A stretch of DNA of 64,000 nucleotides. Source: Acanthaster planci (lineage: Eukaryota; Echinodermata; Asteroidea; Valvatida; Acanthasteridae). Position 1 is the stretch's first letter. Every line of letters starts with the position of its first letter. Made by a program: the position numbers and the translations under genes. Below the pieces are notes generated by a model. It saw only the letters and a program-made list of their open reading frames with translations, searched no databases and was not told where the DNA came from. The stretch is taken from assembly GCF_001949145.1 (NCBI RefSeq), contig NW_019091358.1:28743-92742 (forward strand). Reading direction: 5' to 3'. Positions 9,366 through 20,400 of this stretch are shown here, piece by piece.

Positions 9366-12273
9366 AAACAAAGGTCCATGTGTTATTTAAACAGTCTGAA
9401 TTCCTCAGTCAGATCTGGTGCGTTCCAACGCATTTCCGGGTATTTGGCCATTGTGACCAGTCTATACTGCACAGTTCCAGCAATCGCCGGAGTGATATTT
9501 TCACCACATCTCCGTCAACACGGAACTACTTTAAGCCTACACTAAATTTATGCCCGTAATATGGCACGTGTACGCCTAGATTACACAAATACTAATACGA
9601 CCAATATTATTATGGCATGAGAACAACAATTTGCAGTGGATGCAATGTCACTTAGAGTTCAGATAGTGAGGTGCAAATATTGCAGTGTTGGTCGTTAGAA
9701 GCTCACTGACCGTGTTTCCGCAGCTCGGGCTTGGTGCACAGGGCAGGGGATGGTTGGGCCTGGGTTTGGCACTGGTCGTTCTGGAGGCCCTCCTGGTCAG
9801 GCACGGTTCGCTGAGCTGAACTGACAGCTTGATCGGCGAAAGTCCCGTCTCTGCCTACAGGGCTGGTCTCTTTTCTGGGCTGGTAGGGTACGGCTTGCAG
9901 GTCGATGGTCGATTGCGGAAAGTCCCTCTCTGCGGGTGGGCAGGGCTGGGTTTATATTCTGGTTGGGCACAGCTGGCTCAATCAGAGAGCCTGTGTAGCC
10001 AGGGTTGACTCAGCTGGCTGGAATGGATCATCTGTTAATTAAAGTTTGCCTGTGCCCTGTGTGTGCACCTTGCACAATGACGATGTTCGATGACTGTCGA
10101 CAGGCAGGTCGGGCCAGCTGCGGCATCACCAGGTCACCGCACAAGATATAGCCGGGGCCGTGTACGCTGGTCCTGTGCGTGGTGGAGTGGCTGTTCAGGC
10201 GGTGTTCCGAGAACACCTTCGCAGGCTCGGATTTGGTACATGTTCGCAGCCCGGTCCCTATTCAGTGAAAGCTTTCTAAATTTGGGCCTGTTTTTCTGTC
10301 ACCACTGCCACCATGTTGTGATATGGAGTGGATAAAGCATGATGAGGACGAGTGGGCGCATAGCTTCTGCTAGCTTGTTCATGGTCCTGGTTCATGCCAT
10401 GTGTGCGCACCTACAACACAGTGCCATGTAATTATATTATCATAACATACTCTAGTATAGAAAGTTGAATATTCATGCCATCTTTGGTGTTTGATATATA
10501 TGACAACAATATCAAATTTAGTACTTGCACAGTTCCTTTTATTAGGCTGTGTATACCTGAAGTGTTTATGTGCATTTGTTCCCGTTATCTTTCTGGAATA
10601 AACAGCCAAGCTTTTTGTAAGATTTTTAGTTTTATTTGAATCATTTTTATTAAGGAATTTACGCAAAAAGGTATTTTATGAGATCTCATGTCACTCCCTG
10701 TGATGAAACAGCGTGTTTTGTTTTTCGTTAATTGTCCTGTGGTATTCAACATATTGTTGGCCAGTCTTAGGCAAACTCGTGCAAACACTTTGAAAACTGA
10801 TGTTTTGGAGTGACAAAATAAAATTTACAAACAAATGCATGGATAATGGAAAAGGGCATCAAAATCTTTAAAAATTATTAAAAATGGCAAAAGTAAATCT
10901 AATGTTAGATATTTTTTCTTTCTGCTTCCTGGTCACCACAAACATTGTTACGATATTACTGGCCCCACTTGTCCGGCTAAGCTGCAGGCAGTAATCAGGC
11001 ATTTTTGGAATGTTTAGTATTGTTCATCTGACTGAGCGGGGATGATCATTGAGCACATCAAAGGAGGGAGTAAGATTGACTCGACACCACAGCTCAGAGC
11101 TCACACAGTGTTTGCCTGATGTGTTTTATTACAGTTGTTAACTTTTGGAGTCGTAAATTAAATGTGCCCCCTGGGGTGATTCCATTCTGAGTTACCTGGG
11201 TGCAACACAGCTACATGTAACTTGTTACTTCTATGATGACCACTTTTAAAACACGCCCTAGTGTCAGGAATGTGGTGTGCTTTAGAATGAATATTCAAGG
11301 CCAAACAATGGACAACATGAATACAGACTACATGTAGATTCATGATCTGGAGATGGGGGCGATCTGTGAAAACTTATTTACTGCCATTTATATTCAAATA
11401 GGAAAAAGTTGTTTCCGATTATAGTTACTCGCAAAACACTGCCTTGTCCTTTGTAGCAATCCACGAAAGGCTATCGATGTTAGACATAATTTATGTATGG
11501 ATTGCTTGAGATTTCAGTTTCTGAGGTTTTGGCTGTTTTCTTGTACCTTTTCAAGGGAAGCCTTTATTTGTTCACTGAGTGGTTTTGATTATAAAAACAG
11601 CTGAAAAATTTAGTTTTCCTTGGTGCAATTGCAAATAAATGGAGCTAAATAAAGGCAATATCCTTAGAGCGTATAGCAAATAAATGAAGTAATATGCAGC
11701 CAAGTCGGTGATGAAAACTATGTAGTAGTTTTAACAAACATTTTATGGCTATGAAAAATTGTTACTTATATGCGAACAGTACCTGAGTATTGTGTAAACT
11801 GTGGGTATGTATTTGTGTGTAATAATTTAATATTTGCGAGTTAAATTTGAATAAAATCTTGTTTACTGAGTTACCTGACTGCACATAAGCATAACGATTT
11901 GAATTCCGCAGACTAAAGACACTGTTGCTATACCTCATAATTCAGGCAAGCTTTCGCATAGCAACCACCATCTCTGGAATGGACTGGTTCCTTTGTGCCC
12001 TTCTTATCCATTGAGAACAGTGTACTGTTGCAAGGCGTCACTTACGTATCTACACTAAGCAACAGATTGCCCCAAATCACAAGGTACATGTATAGCAACA
12101 GTGGTTTTAGTAAAGAGAATTCAAGTTGTTATGTTCACGTGAATTTAAAGAACTCATTGTACCAGATTTGGGTCAAAGTCAACTTGCAAAAGGCTTATTA
12201 CATGCAACAACAAAATTATGCCATTTATTAGATCATTTTACAAGTTTTCAACAAAATTTTTTGATGTTTCTAG
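9366..12273. other. LRRC9 intronic DNA, no gene seen
   Basis: A GC-rich patch at 9700-10270 with recurring phrases (GGTCGATGG.., GAAAGTCCC..TCTGC) looks like retroelement leader or LTR sequence, possibly belonging to the Gypsy fragment, but no matching second copy was found. The remainder is AT-rich. No earlier LRR exon could be recognised although one is expected somewhere upstream. Confidence 0.5.
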
Positions 12274-12337
12274 GGGACTGGTGCACTTGTTCAACTTCGT
12301 AGCCTGAATTTAGCAGCCAACAGAATTGAGAAAATAG
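12274..12337 (+). CDS. LRRC9: LRRC9 exon: leucine-rich repeat
   Basis: The exon follows the acceptor TTTCTAG and ends at donor GTAGGT. It encodes GTGALVQLRSLNLAANRIEK and Ile plus one base (phase 1). LRSLNLAANRI fits the LRR pattern LxxLxLxxNxI and aligns without gaps with the last-but-one N-terminal LRR of vertebrate LRRC9. The incoming phase is 0. It is the first LRRC9 exon recognisable here, so the start codon and the first LRRs must lie outside the window or were missed. LRRC9 is a conserved protein of unknown biochemical role; expression in ciliated tissues is reported for vertebrates. Identification alone would be weak for 21 codons, but the phase and sequence continue exactly into the exon at 28100. 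Confidence 0.85.
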
Positions 12338-13241
12338 GTAGGTAGTTTTAAATGGGCTCAACAGCCCTTTTAAGCTCAGTTTAATGACAAACCGATAGTG
12401 ATGATGCATTATTTTTTGAAAAAACTCAGATACGCAACATTATAATAAATATAATACAAAACTGCTGCAAACTGCTTGCTGACTACAATGACCTAAAATA
12501 CAAATCTTAAAATGTGGAGGCCTGATGTTTCAATCCTCGTCTATCCACTATTTTGTAACTTTTGTCACAACAATTTTTTTCCTCTAAATGTAAAAATCTT
12601 AGAAGATTTAACTTCATGAGTATACGTACGCATTTATTACAAAACCAAATTAAATAAAAATAATGAACAGTTTATTAGAAAAGTCAGTTTATTTTGCCGA
12701 AATGAAAGTGAGAAGACCATCTGTCCCGAGGCTATGATGTGTGACAAACATTACGTTTGTCCATGTAACAAATGTTACTCATTGAGAAAAACATACAGTG
12801 TTCATTTTAGCTGAAGTTTTGAATAGTTTTTTAACAAAAATGATTTGGAAAACTGAAAACAAACACGTTTGGTTTGTGAACAATTCTGTTTTCATGCTCT
12901 AATTCAAACACCAGAAAAATGTCTGTCCGTGTGACATATATTATATCTGTCCATGTGACATACATGTACCAGTACGCTACACATTTTCTGGAAATAAATT
13001 TCAGTGTTTTCTACAATGGCATTAACTTATGAGATAATGAAAGTTTCTAGAAGTAAACTAAAAGACTATTTAATACATTGAAGGTAATGTTTAATTGTGT
13101 TTTGAATTTAATTTTCATATTTAAGAAATAAAGTGTCTGTCCACGTTGTTGCAATAAACATTATAACTTTAAGAAAAAATTTCTGTTATTTTTCAAATAC
13201 TGCTCAGTCTCCTGCTTTTACATACCCATGCCCAGCCTACT
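12338..13241. other. Intronic DNA with one MITE fragment
   Basis: AT-rich sequence without coding signal. It contains a single end of the foldback MITE family at 12449-12535. CTGTCCATGTGACA-like phrases recur at 12920 and 12945. Confidence 0.5.
12449..12535 (+). mobile_element. Foldback MITE, one terminal arm only
   Basis: This stretch matches the left arm of the complete copy at 41450-41675: AATACAAAACTGCTGCAAAC, then CTTGCTGACTACAATGACC and AAAATACAAATC. The other arm is absent, so the copy is truncated. Confidence 0.75.
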
Positions 13242-14924
13242 GTACAGGTCAGAATTTTAGCCGACACGCTATCACAAGCAGTGACCCTGACATCCTGTTC
13301 AAGACAAGCTTCGCGGTTTTACCATGCATTGCTGGTCCAATGCACGATAAGCCTAACCCCGAAACTCATTATTTTGGCAGGGCTTGTGACCGCAGACCGC
13401 AAAGGTGACTGACAATGTGTAGTGGACTGCTGCACACGCAACGGTTCAGTTTTTTGTATGCGTGTACAGTATAGGGCAGTCCAAAAGTTTCTCTGAAAAC
13501 TCGTGAGGGGCCTCGTTGAACTCGCGAGTAACGAGCCAGGGTCCTCAGTAAACACTCGTGAGTTTGCGAGCAGTAAATGATTGAGTAACTCCGCGTTCGT
13601 GCACAAACCAGAACCGACAGCCACGTTATTTTATTTAAATGTACATGTACGTGTACTTTGGTGATCTTTTCTTTCACGACTATATCTGTCAATTCCCGAA
13701 AATTTGGCAGCCATCAGTCGAGAGTTTTCAACCACAGTTCAATTTTGCTCCGAAGATTATAAAAAATTTGCAAAAGATGTGCAATTTACATCTCAAAACT
13801 ACCGAAAAATGCATGGAGAACATCACTAAAATGAGGCATGAAATAATACAAACTGTGTCTTGAATTCCTTGATACATAATTTTGGAATTGATTGTTTGTG
13901 ATTACAGATATATATACCGCAAACCAGGCCGTCTAGGGTCTACCGTTTTTCAGAAGGCGAACTGCAATTTTCGGTGAAACTCAAAACCTTTTCTGAGATG
14001 AAGGAACATATACCTGGCCTACCCCCAGAACTGTGGGTCTGACGTCTGCTCCTCTTCCATGTGGGAGAGGAGCGAACGTCGGATCCCACAGTTCTGGGGG
14101 TAATACCTGGCCCTCATTCTTGCCCATTTTCTGACGATCCTGTCCCGTCTAAGTCACTTCAAGACTAAAATGCTTCCCCCTCCCCCAAAATTCACTGCAA
14201 CAGAATTTATAAATCCTCAATGATAACTCAACCCCCCCCCCAAAAAAGCCTAAGTTTTATTATTTATTTACTTTAAAAAAAAAAGAATTATATTGATAAA
14301 TCTTATCCTTAAAAATTTGGCCAGCGTTGGTAATGGCGGCATGTATTTAACATACATTTTGATTGGCCGATTGGCCACCGTGCAACAAATTTGGGATCGG
14401 ATGAATTTCCATCATGATTTCTGAGACGTGCGCAAAGGATTTAGTGATATGCTTTCGTCGCCCATCATGAGCCCGCAGCTTTGACTTTACTACGTCAAAA
14501 TCCTCTGTGACGATCTGGGTTTTCACTGTGGGTGTTGTACATGTATGCATGTTCATCCTGTATGAAAGGAATATTTTATTGCAATGGGTTACTTTCTTAA
14601 ACTAGGTTTTAGGGCAAGAATATTTAAATTTCAACCAATTTTTCGTACCCAAATTCATGTTTAAACAATATTTCTAATACATAGCTTTTAGTGCAAGTTT
14701 TCAAATAGGACAATCTATGGAACGATATAGCACTGACACGATGAACTGGCTGCGATTGTGTTAATTGTAAGAAGATAAGATGAATTTGAAACCCCTTTTT
14801 GTCATGTTTTTTATTTCTCCAGCTGCATCCATAGGCCAACTGCACTCCCAAATGCAAACAGTAAACACCTTAGGGGAATTTTATTAGGAAATTATTCCCC
14901 AATAATTGCGTTGATCCATTCCCC
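13242..14924 (+). repeat. ~1.8 kb dispersed repeat, copy A (left part)
   Basis: The region aligns over most of its length with the reverse complement of about 31380-32795, with divergence I would judge at 15-25 percent plus small indels. Shared landmarks include the GTACAGGTCA(G/A)AATTTTAGC start, AACATATACCTGGCC and GAAATTATTCCCCA near the end. The match stops at about 14924 and resumes at 20032, so an insertion of about 5.1 kb splits this copy. No open frame long enough to be convincing is conserved between copies. Confidence 0.75.
14020..14102. mobile_element. 83 bp palindromic mini-element with 10 bp target duplication
   Basis: The insert starts TACCCCCAGAACTGTGGG and ends with its exact reverse complement. 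The inner arms stay largely complementary to the centre, so the whole insert can fold into a hairpin with arms of about 39 bp. ATACCTGGCC flanks it on both sides (14010-14019 and 14103-14112). The homologous position in repeat copy B (near 32026) has a single ATACCTGGCC and no insert, an empty site. A 9-11 bp duplication suggests mobilisation by a Mutator-like transposase; that is inference. Confidence 0.85.
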
Positions 14925-15336
14925 TACAATGTGTCAAAATCAGCAGGAAGTAGACTTTTGCGATCAACTCAATGAGGCCTTTTTATTGCGATAAGCACAA
15001 GGTTGACTCTCCAGTTGTTACGCAGTTTTAAAATAAGCTACCCATTTCAGAAATGGGCCCGGAATGATCTTTAGACTCTCTTTCCAATTTTCATTTTTAA
15101 CTTGTCACTTGTAATTTGCTTCCTATTCATGTCCATCACACACATCCGTAGACTTTTTCAATGCTCAGTGTATATCCACTTTGAATTTTTAACTGCCTTT
15201 TCACACGAGCTACACGAAATACACTTTTGTACTGTTTGTACTGGCTGAGTCGTTTTTTGGACAAGCTTTTCCATATTACAATAGGTCTCCCCGGTTTTCT
15301 TCTTTTTTTTTTCTTTTTTTTTTAACATCATGTTAC
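14925..15336. other. Insertion sequence without identified content
   Basis: Unassigned AT-rich DNA between the broken edge of repeat copy A and the 4.1 kb TIR element, ending in a pyrimidine-rich T tract at 15299-15323. Confidence 0.4.
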
Positions 15337-16209
15337 CCAGGTAGCACAGGGACATTGGCCCGGCGTTGGAATTTTGTCAGTACATGATGTCGGGAGAGCG
15401 TAGGTAAATGTTGCATTTGCAAATCCTGCCGGCTTCGGCTCAAAGTCCAAATTTGCTGTTGGGTGGATGTTGGACCGACATTGTACCAACGGTCCATTTA
15501 TACCCACGGCCCAACGTCTTTCGGAGTTACTCTGCCGGCATTTGTCCAACCTGCTGTTTATGCCGTCGTACTGATGGACGACTTTCGACGTTCAACCGAA
15601 GTCAGCGTGGGTTACCATAAGAATTTGTTTCCCTACTTCCACCCTTCTTTGTCCTGACATCTCCCTCAGGCCCATCGACAGACTTGATAAATCAGGCGGC
15701 CCGACCTTTACCCAACCCCTCCCCTACATCCACCCTACGTCACCCCGACTGCCACATCCGATCCCTTTGCTGACTCCATAAATCCGTCGGGCTGACCTTT
15801 ACCCTGCCCGTCCCCTCCCTTGTCCACTTTGTCACTCCGAATGACATGTTTGGTCGAATGCCAACTTCATAAACCTACTATGTTGACTTTTCAATCCTTG
15901 CATCATTTAAAACAATCAAACAGTCACCGTATCGATGCTATGGCTGTCTTTGCACTTCATGAAAACCTACACGTTTGATTGAAAAAGACTCACATTGTAG
16001 CAGATTTAGTAATGACAACTTACATGTAATGTACTTTAATAAATTCAAAAGCAGCATGCACATTTAAATACAAAGCATGTATTTCTATTAGCATATTCGG
16101 AGAAAGAGAAATTACACAAAATATAAACGTTCAACTTGCTTTTCTTTTTCTTTTTGGCGGAAAAAAAAAATGTCCACTTCTGGACTATCACAAACAGGTA
16201 TACTTGGAT

Positions 16210-16440
16210 CATATGGGACCCATATTATTTTTTAAATACAGACCCATATGGGTTATCTGGGCTGGCTCATATGGGTCCCATATGAATCTTGGGTGCAGCC
16301 CGCTTGTGGTCCCAAATGGCACACGTATGGGCTGGGCCATATGGGACCTATATTATTCTTAGATGTAGAATCCATGGGGGCCCTAGGTGGGACTCCTATG
16401 TTGGCCCATTTGGGCCCCCTATGATACTCATATGGGCCAT
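16210..16440. repeat. CATATGGG palindrome cluster
   Basis: CATATGGG or its complement occurs repeatedly (near 16210, 16243, 16269, 16278, 16338 and 16429), often as ATATGGGNCCCATAT palindromes. No tandem period is apparent; the words are scattered in 230 bp. Confidence 0.7.
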
Positions 16441-18743
16441 TAGTTAGGGCCAGCGACCATTTAGACCTGGTTTGAAAAGGGTCCTCCGGTAGCCCGCCCT
16501 GTATGAAGCCCGCTCTGTATTCAGCTTACTCCAGGCCGCTATCAGGCCTGTCTGCACGTCGGCTTCCCCCACCATGCTTCCACAGGTGAATAGTGGTCTA
16601 AGCGGATAAGTGTAAACAAAGTTTCTTGATCGCGGTGACAAACACTTAGTGGTATCCCTCGTTTTCCAAAGCTGGTGTCCGCTATTACATGTTGTCATAG
16701 TATTGGCCATCTTGAGAAAACTCATCATACCAAATTTCCTTTATTTTGTTAAAACGGGGAAATCCGAGGCAAACTGGCTCCCAGCTTTGGTTACGCTATC
16801 GGTGTTATGCAGCTTTAGCAACTTCCAAAATCAAGGGGTGTTTTGCTACGAGATTTTGAATGTGCACTTCACATTTCAAACCCATTTGTAGATTTTTCTG
16901 AAATAAAATCCTCACACTTTTCTTTCCTCATTTTTATTTTGGACTGACAACTGTTTACACCAATCATTCGGAGTTTTCCCAATTTATTAAATATGAATAA
17001 AATGACAACACTATCACAAATGGTACAGTCCGAGAGACGTGCACAATGCCAAGCGTATTTTACACGTACATGTAACCAGTGGGCCTGGTGGACAGCCAGC
17101 CAGCCCGCCCCCATACGTACGTGGAGGTGTAATGTCCTGTGCTTCAAAATAACCTCTAGACAGAATAGAATGAAAGACACAGACACACAGCTTGCTGCTT
17201 TGGTGCATGAGGTGCCATGTTGGAAGAGCCCAGCATTAATAAAGAACATACAGTTGGTGATGTCAATGCATATGTAATAATGCAATGCACAGCTGTGTGA
17301 TTCAACTACATGATGGCTTTGACATGATTGAAGGATTTAACTAGAGTGATTGGCTGTTGAAACATTAAAACTAATAATGGATATTACAGGAGGCTAGCGG
17401 ACAGCAGGGGGCCAGCGCTGCTTGGCTGGCCGGGCGTGCTGTCGTGCTTGATGCTGGCCGCACCAATAACCGGGCCGTTGTACTGCACCGTGATAGGAAA
17501 GAATTCCATATCTCACAGCCATTTAAATCTGTGAAAGGAATACTTAATATTACATGCACGTTGCGTCCATATGTTTGAATAATAGCCCTAACCCACCCCA
17601 ACCTGCCAAAATCAAACACCACAATCTGTTTCTGTTGAATATTGTTTGACTGGGTCTACTCGAGCCTTGGCACATTTGCATGGGCCCGTATGTGTACATC
17701 TGAAACACGCGGCTGTCTGCCTAGCCAGCTATATAGGCGCTCAACGTGTACGGTGCGATGGGCATGTACAAATACACATGGCGTGAGTCAAGCGCTGGGT
17801 GGGCCTGGCCTGGGGCTGTACCCGTGAGAAGGTGCTCGTTGCCGGGCCGCGTGATGTAAAGAATTCCATATTTCACCGCCACCGGACGTACATGGATGGA
17901 ATACGATATATAGGCCCATTACATGTACCGGTACGTTTTGACAAGATCAGTGATCAGCGGACTGCAGTCCTGCAGTAAATGCTGGCATCACTTCACATTC
18001 AGAGTGCTGTTACTAATGTTAACTTTGTCGGAGTAAAGATCAAGGAGATTGTTAACAAAGACGAAAATCCCTTGTATATGGTTGAAAATGGTGTCGCAAC
18101 ATCTCATGTCAAGTTTGGTGGAATTTCAAACTTCCATTAACATTTTAGGGCCGAAATGGTAAAATTCATTATTGTGTACACTCAGTATAGCCGGAACAAC
18201 TCCAAAAAGTGATTTTTGCCCATCAAGTTTAGAAATCTACAGGAAGGTCTTTCGTCTTCATGTATATCAATATTATATGTATATTTTTACAAATCTAAAT
18301 TGAAAAGGGGTGGGAAGCAGTCAAGCTAGATATCGGTCCCTATGTGTTGGGATGGAAACCAATCAATGGGGCAATGGAATTTATTAAGGGTTGGGATGTC
18401 TTTATTTTCACTTGAACTTTCAGCAGAGCGAATCAATCTCTTTTTTGAATCTGTGTGGCACTGAGAAGAGCCGTTTGGGTTTTTTTGTTCAAGATTGCTG
18501 GGATGATTTTGTCTGCCCTTTCAGTGCCCGTCCTACAGCTCCTGCCGACAGTGTACAAGTCTGTTGTGTCGATCTCGGTCTGCCGACAAACCATTCATTT
18601 CAACAGTGCAGGGCATAATTTTAAATAGAGGGGGAAGTGCATGTGTGAGTCCTCACACCAACGTCGATGGGCATCTCAAATAAGATGTTGATCCAAAGAA
18701 CTCTACATGAGGTCGACTAGTCATCCTCATTTTGTCGTAGTGG

Positions 18744-19205
18744 TAACTGAAATTCCAACCAACGTCGGCGACACAGTAACAGCCGATGTTGGCTGTAATA
18801 CTTTGCTAGGACTGTGGTCTGACGTAAGTAATTGGACTAGTCGGTTATCTGTAGTCATGCAGATATCGGCTGGTTGTCTTCATTTGGTCTAATTGACGGT
18901 CAGTTGAGTTCCAAACGAACGTCAGCAACATGGTACCAATCCGATGTTGGCTTTAGGGTTGTGCTTGGACCGTGGTCCGACGTTATCCATTGGACAAGTC
19001 GGTTATGAATCATCTCGCCGACGCCGGCTTGTTGTCTTCGTTTGTCCTGACGGTCAGTTGAGTCCCAACCAACGTTGGCAACACGGTACCAATCCAACGT
19101 TGGCTTTAGGGTTGTGCTGGGACCACGGTCCGACGTTATCCATCGGAGAAGTCAGTTGTAAATCATCATGCCGACGTCGGCAGGAACCACACTTTAATGA
19201 CGTTG
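18744..19205 (+). repeat. ~154 bp tandem repeat, three units
   Basis: Units start near 18744, 18898 and 19052. Each carries GGTCAGTTGAGTYCCAA, then CCAACGTTGGC-like words, GGTACCAATCC, GGGTTGTGCTKGGACC and CCGACGTTATCCAT. Later units are more alike than the first. They form the right subterminal part of the TIR element. Confidence 0.75.
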
Positions 19206-19431
19206 GGCAGAAGAATAAAAACTGACGTCGGCTGGCTTTCCTGTTTAGGGCATGTTGGTAGACTGCATTCCTGCCAGTGTCGGTAGGACGGTCAAAGCCC
19301 CGATGTCCATGTCAGAATGATGGTTGGATGTCGTACCGAGTAATACTTAGACTGACGGCGACCATCTACCGACTTTGCCAACCCGTTGTCGACTGCACCC
19401 GACATCGGGCCGCTGTCAGTGTGCTACCTGG

Positions 19432-20031
19432 TACCCTGTTTTTTGGCAATGTTTAACAGTGCATCTGGATAGGGCGAAGACAGAAGAAGATGTCCGATTA
19501 CTTTGGCTTATATACTTGTATGAAAGTCGTTTTAATCAAACATGCAAACAAAAAAGAATATTTGCTGATTTTCTGTAGCAATATAAGCATCAAATCAGTA
19601 TAGCCATTATAGCAAAACTTAATGACAAATACCACTTTAGAACTGGTGGACAGCCCAATATACCCTGCATGTATAACCTCAAGGGGAACATAACTTTATA
19701 ACCTTTTGCCCCTACTGCCCCAACTCCTAGCTAAACATGGGGTCACAATCCACGGGCTGGCCAACTCCTTCATGCCCAACTTTCCATTGTATGCCTTATT
19801 ACATAATTCCCACTGCACTTGACCCTGCCCTGCTTAAGCTTGTCTCTGTACAGGCACTGGGCATAATGGAAAAATTGTGTAGCCTCAAAGTGAAACTTTT
19901 ATTCACTATATTGATTAATCTAGCACTGCAATTTGCTCAAACATACCTAATGCTTAATTTATATACACGAAATAAATCAGTTGTTTCTAGTGAGAGTCAC
20001 AAATTTTCCCTATATGTTATTGAACTTCGTG
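19432..20031. other. Insertion remainder next to TIR element
   Basis: About 19470-19520 shares GACAGAAGAAGATGTCCGAT and TTACTTTGGC with the end of the ~1.8 kb repeat (31010-31060, reversed). The rest is unassigned; the short open frame at 19737-20048 shows no recognisable domain. Confidence 0.4.
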
Positions 20032-20400
20032 GAAGTTTGCAGTTATAAAACCCAACGTTACCCTGGCAGTGCAAAGTTTAGTTCATGAGTTAAAGTACTT
20101 CCCATTAACAAATAGCATATTTGCAAGACAAAATATCATGTCTGATCTATGCAAAAGCTATTTAAATATTACATTCAATATTACAATCGTGAAACAAAAA
20201 CAATCATGTCAGTCAGTAATAATATTTCATTATTTAACCTCATTCAGTTATCAGTCCATTTATAACTTGATAAAATTGGACTAATTCAGCCACTTATCAA
20301 CAGAAATAAAGCTTCTGGAAACTACATAAAAGAAAGAAATCAGCTCATTCCTGGTTAGGACAAAGACAGGAGAAGACCATGTCCCATTACTTTGGCAAAA
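20032..20400 (+). repeat. ~1.8 kb dispersed repeat, copy A (right part)
   Basis: Begins TTTGCAGTTATAAAACCC and matches the reverse complement of about 31000-31375, including CAAGACAAAATATCATGTCTG and the AAGCTTCTGGAAACTACA stretch. It continues copy A after the ~5.1 kb interruption. Confidence 0.7.

Larger units (their letters stand above)
15337..19431. mobile_element. ~4.1 kb TIR element with GC-rich CCAACGTTGGC repeats
   Basis: The left end reads CCAGGTAGCACAGGGACA and the right end, inverted, reads CCAGGTAGCACACTGACA, followed on both sides by GGCCCG and an ..CGTTGG/..TGTCGG word. TAC lies just outside each end (15334-15336 and 19432-19434), a possible 3 bp target duplication. Both ends are rich in CCAACGTTGGC-like words. 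The centre holds the CATATGGG cluster, AT-rich DNA and no transposase, so it is non-autonomous or a composite of several insertions. Superfamily not assigned. Confidence 0.6.

Noticed and set aside
10336-10360. Hammerhead ribozyme suggested by TGATGAGGACGAG
   Set aside because: The conserved GAAA part and the three-stem arrangement are missing.
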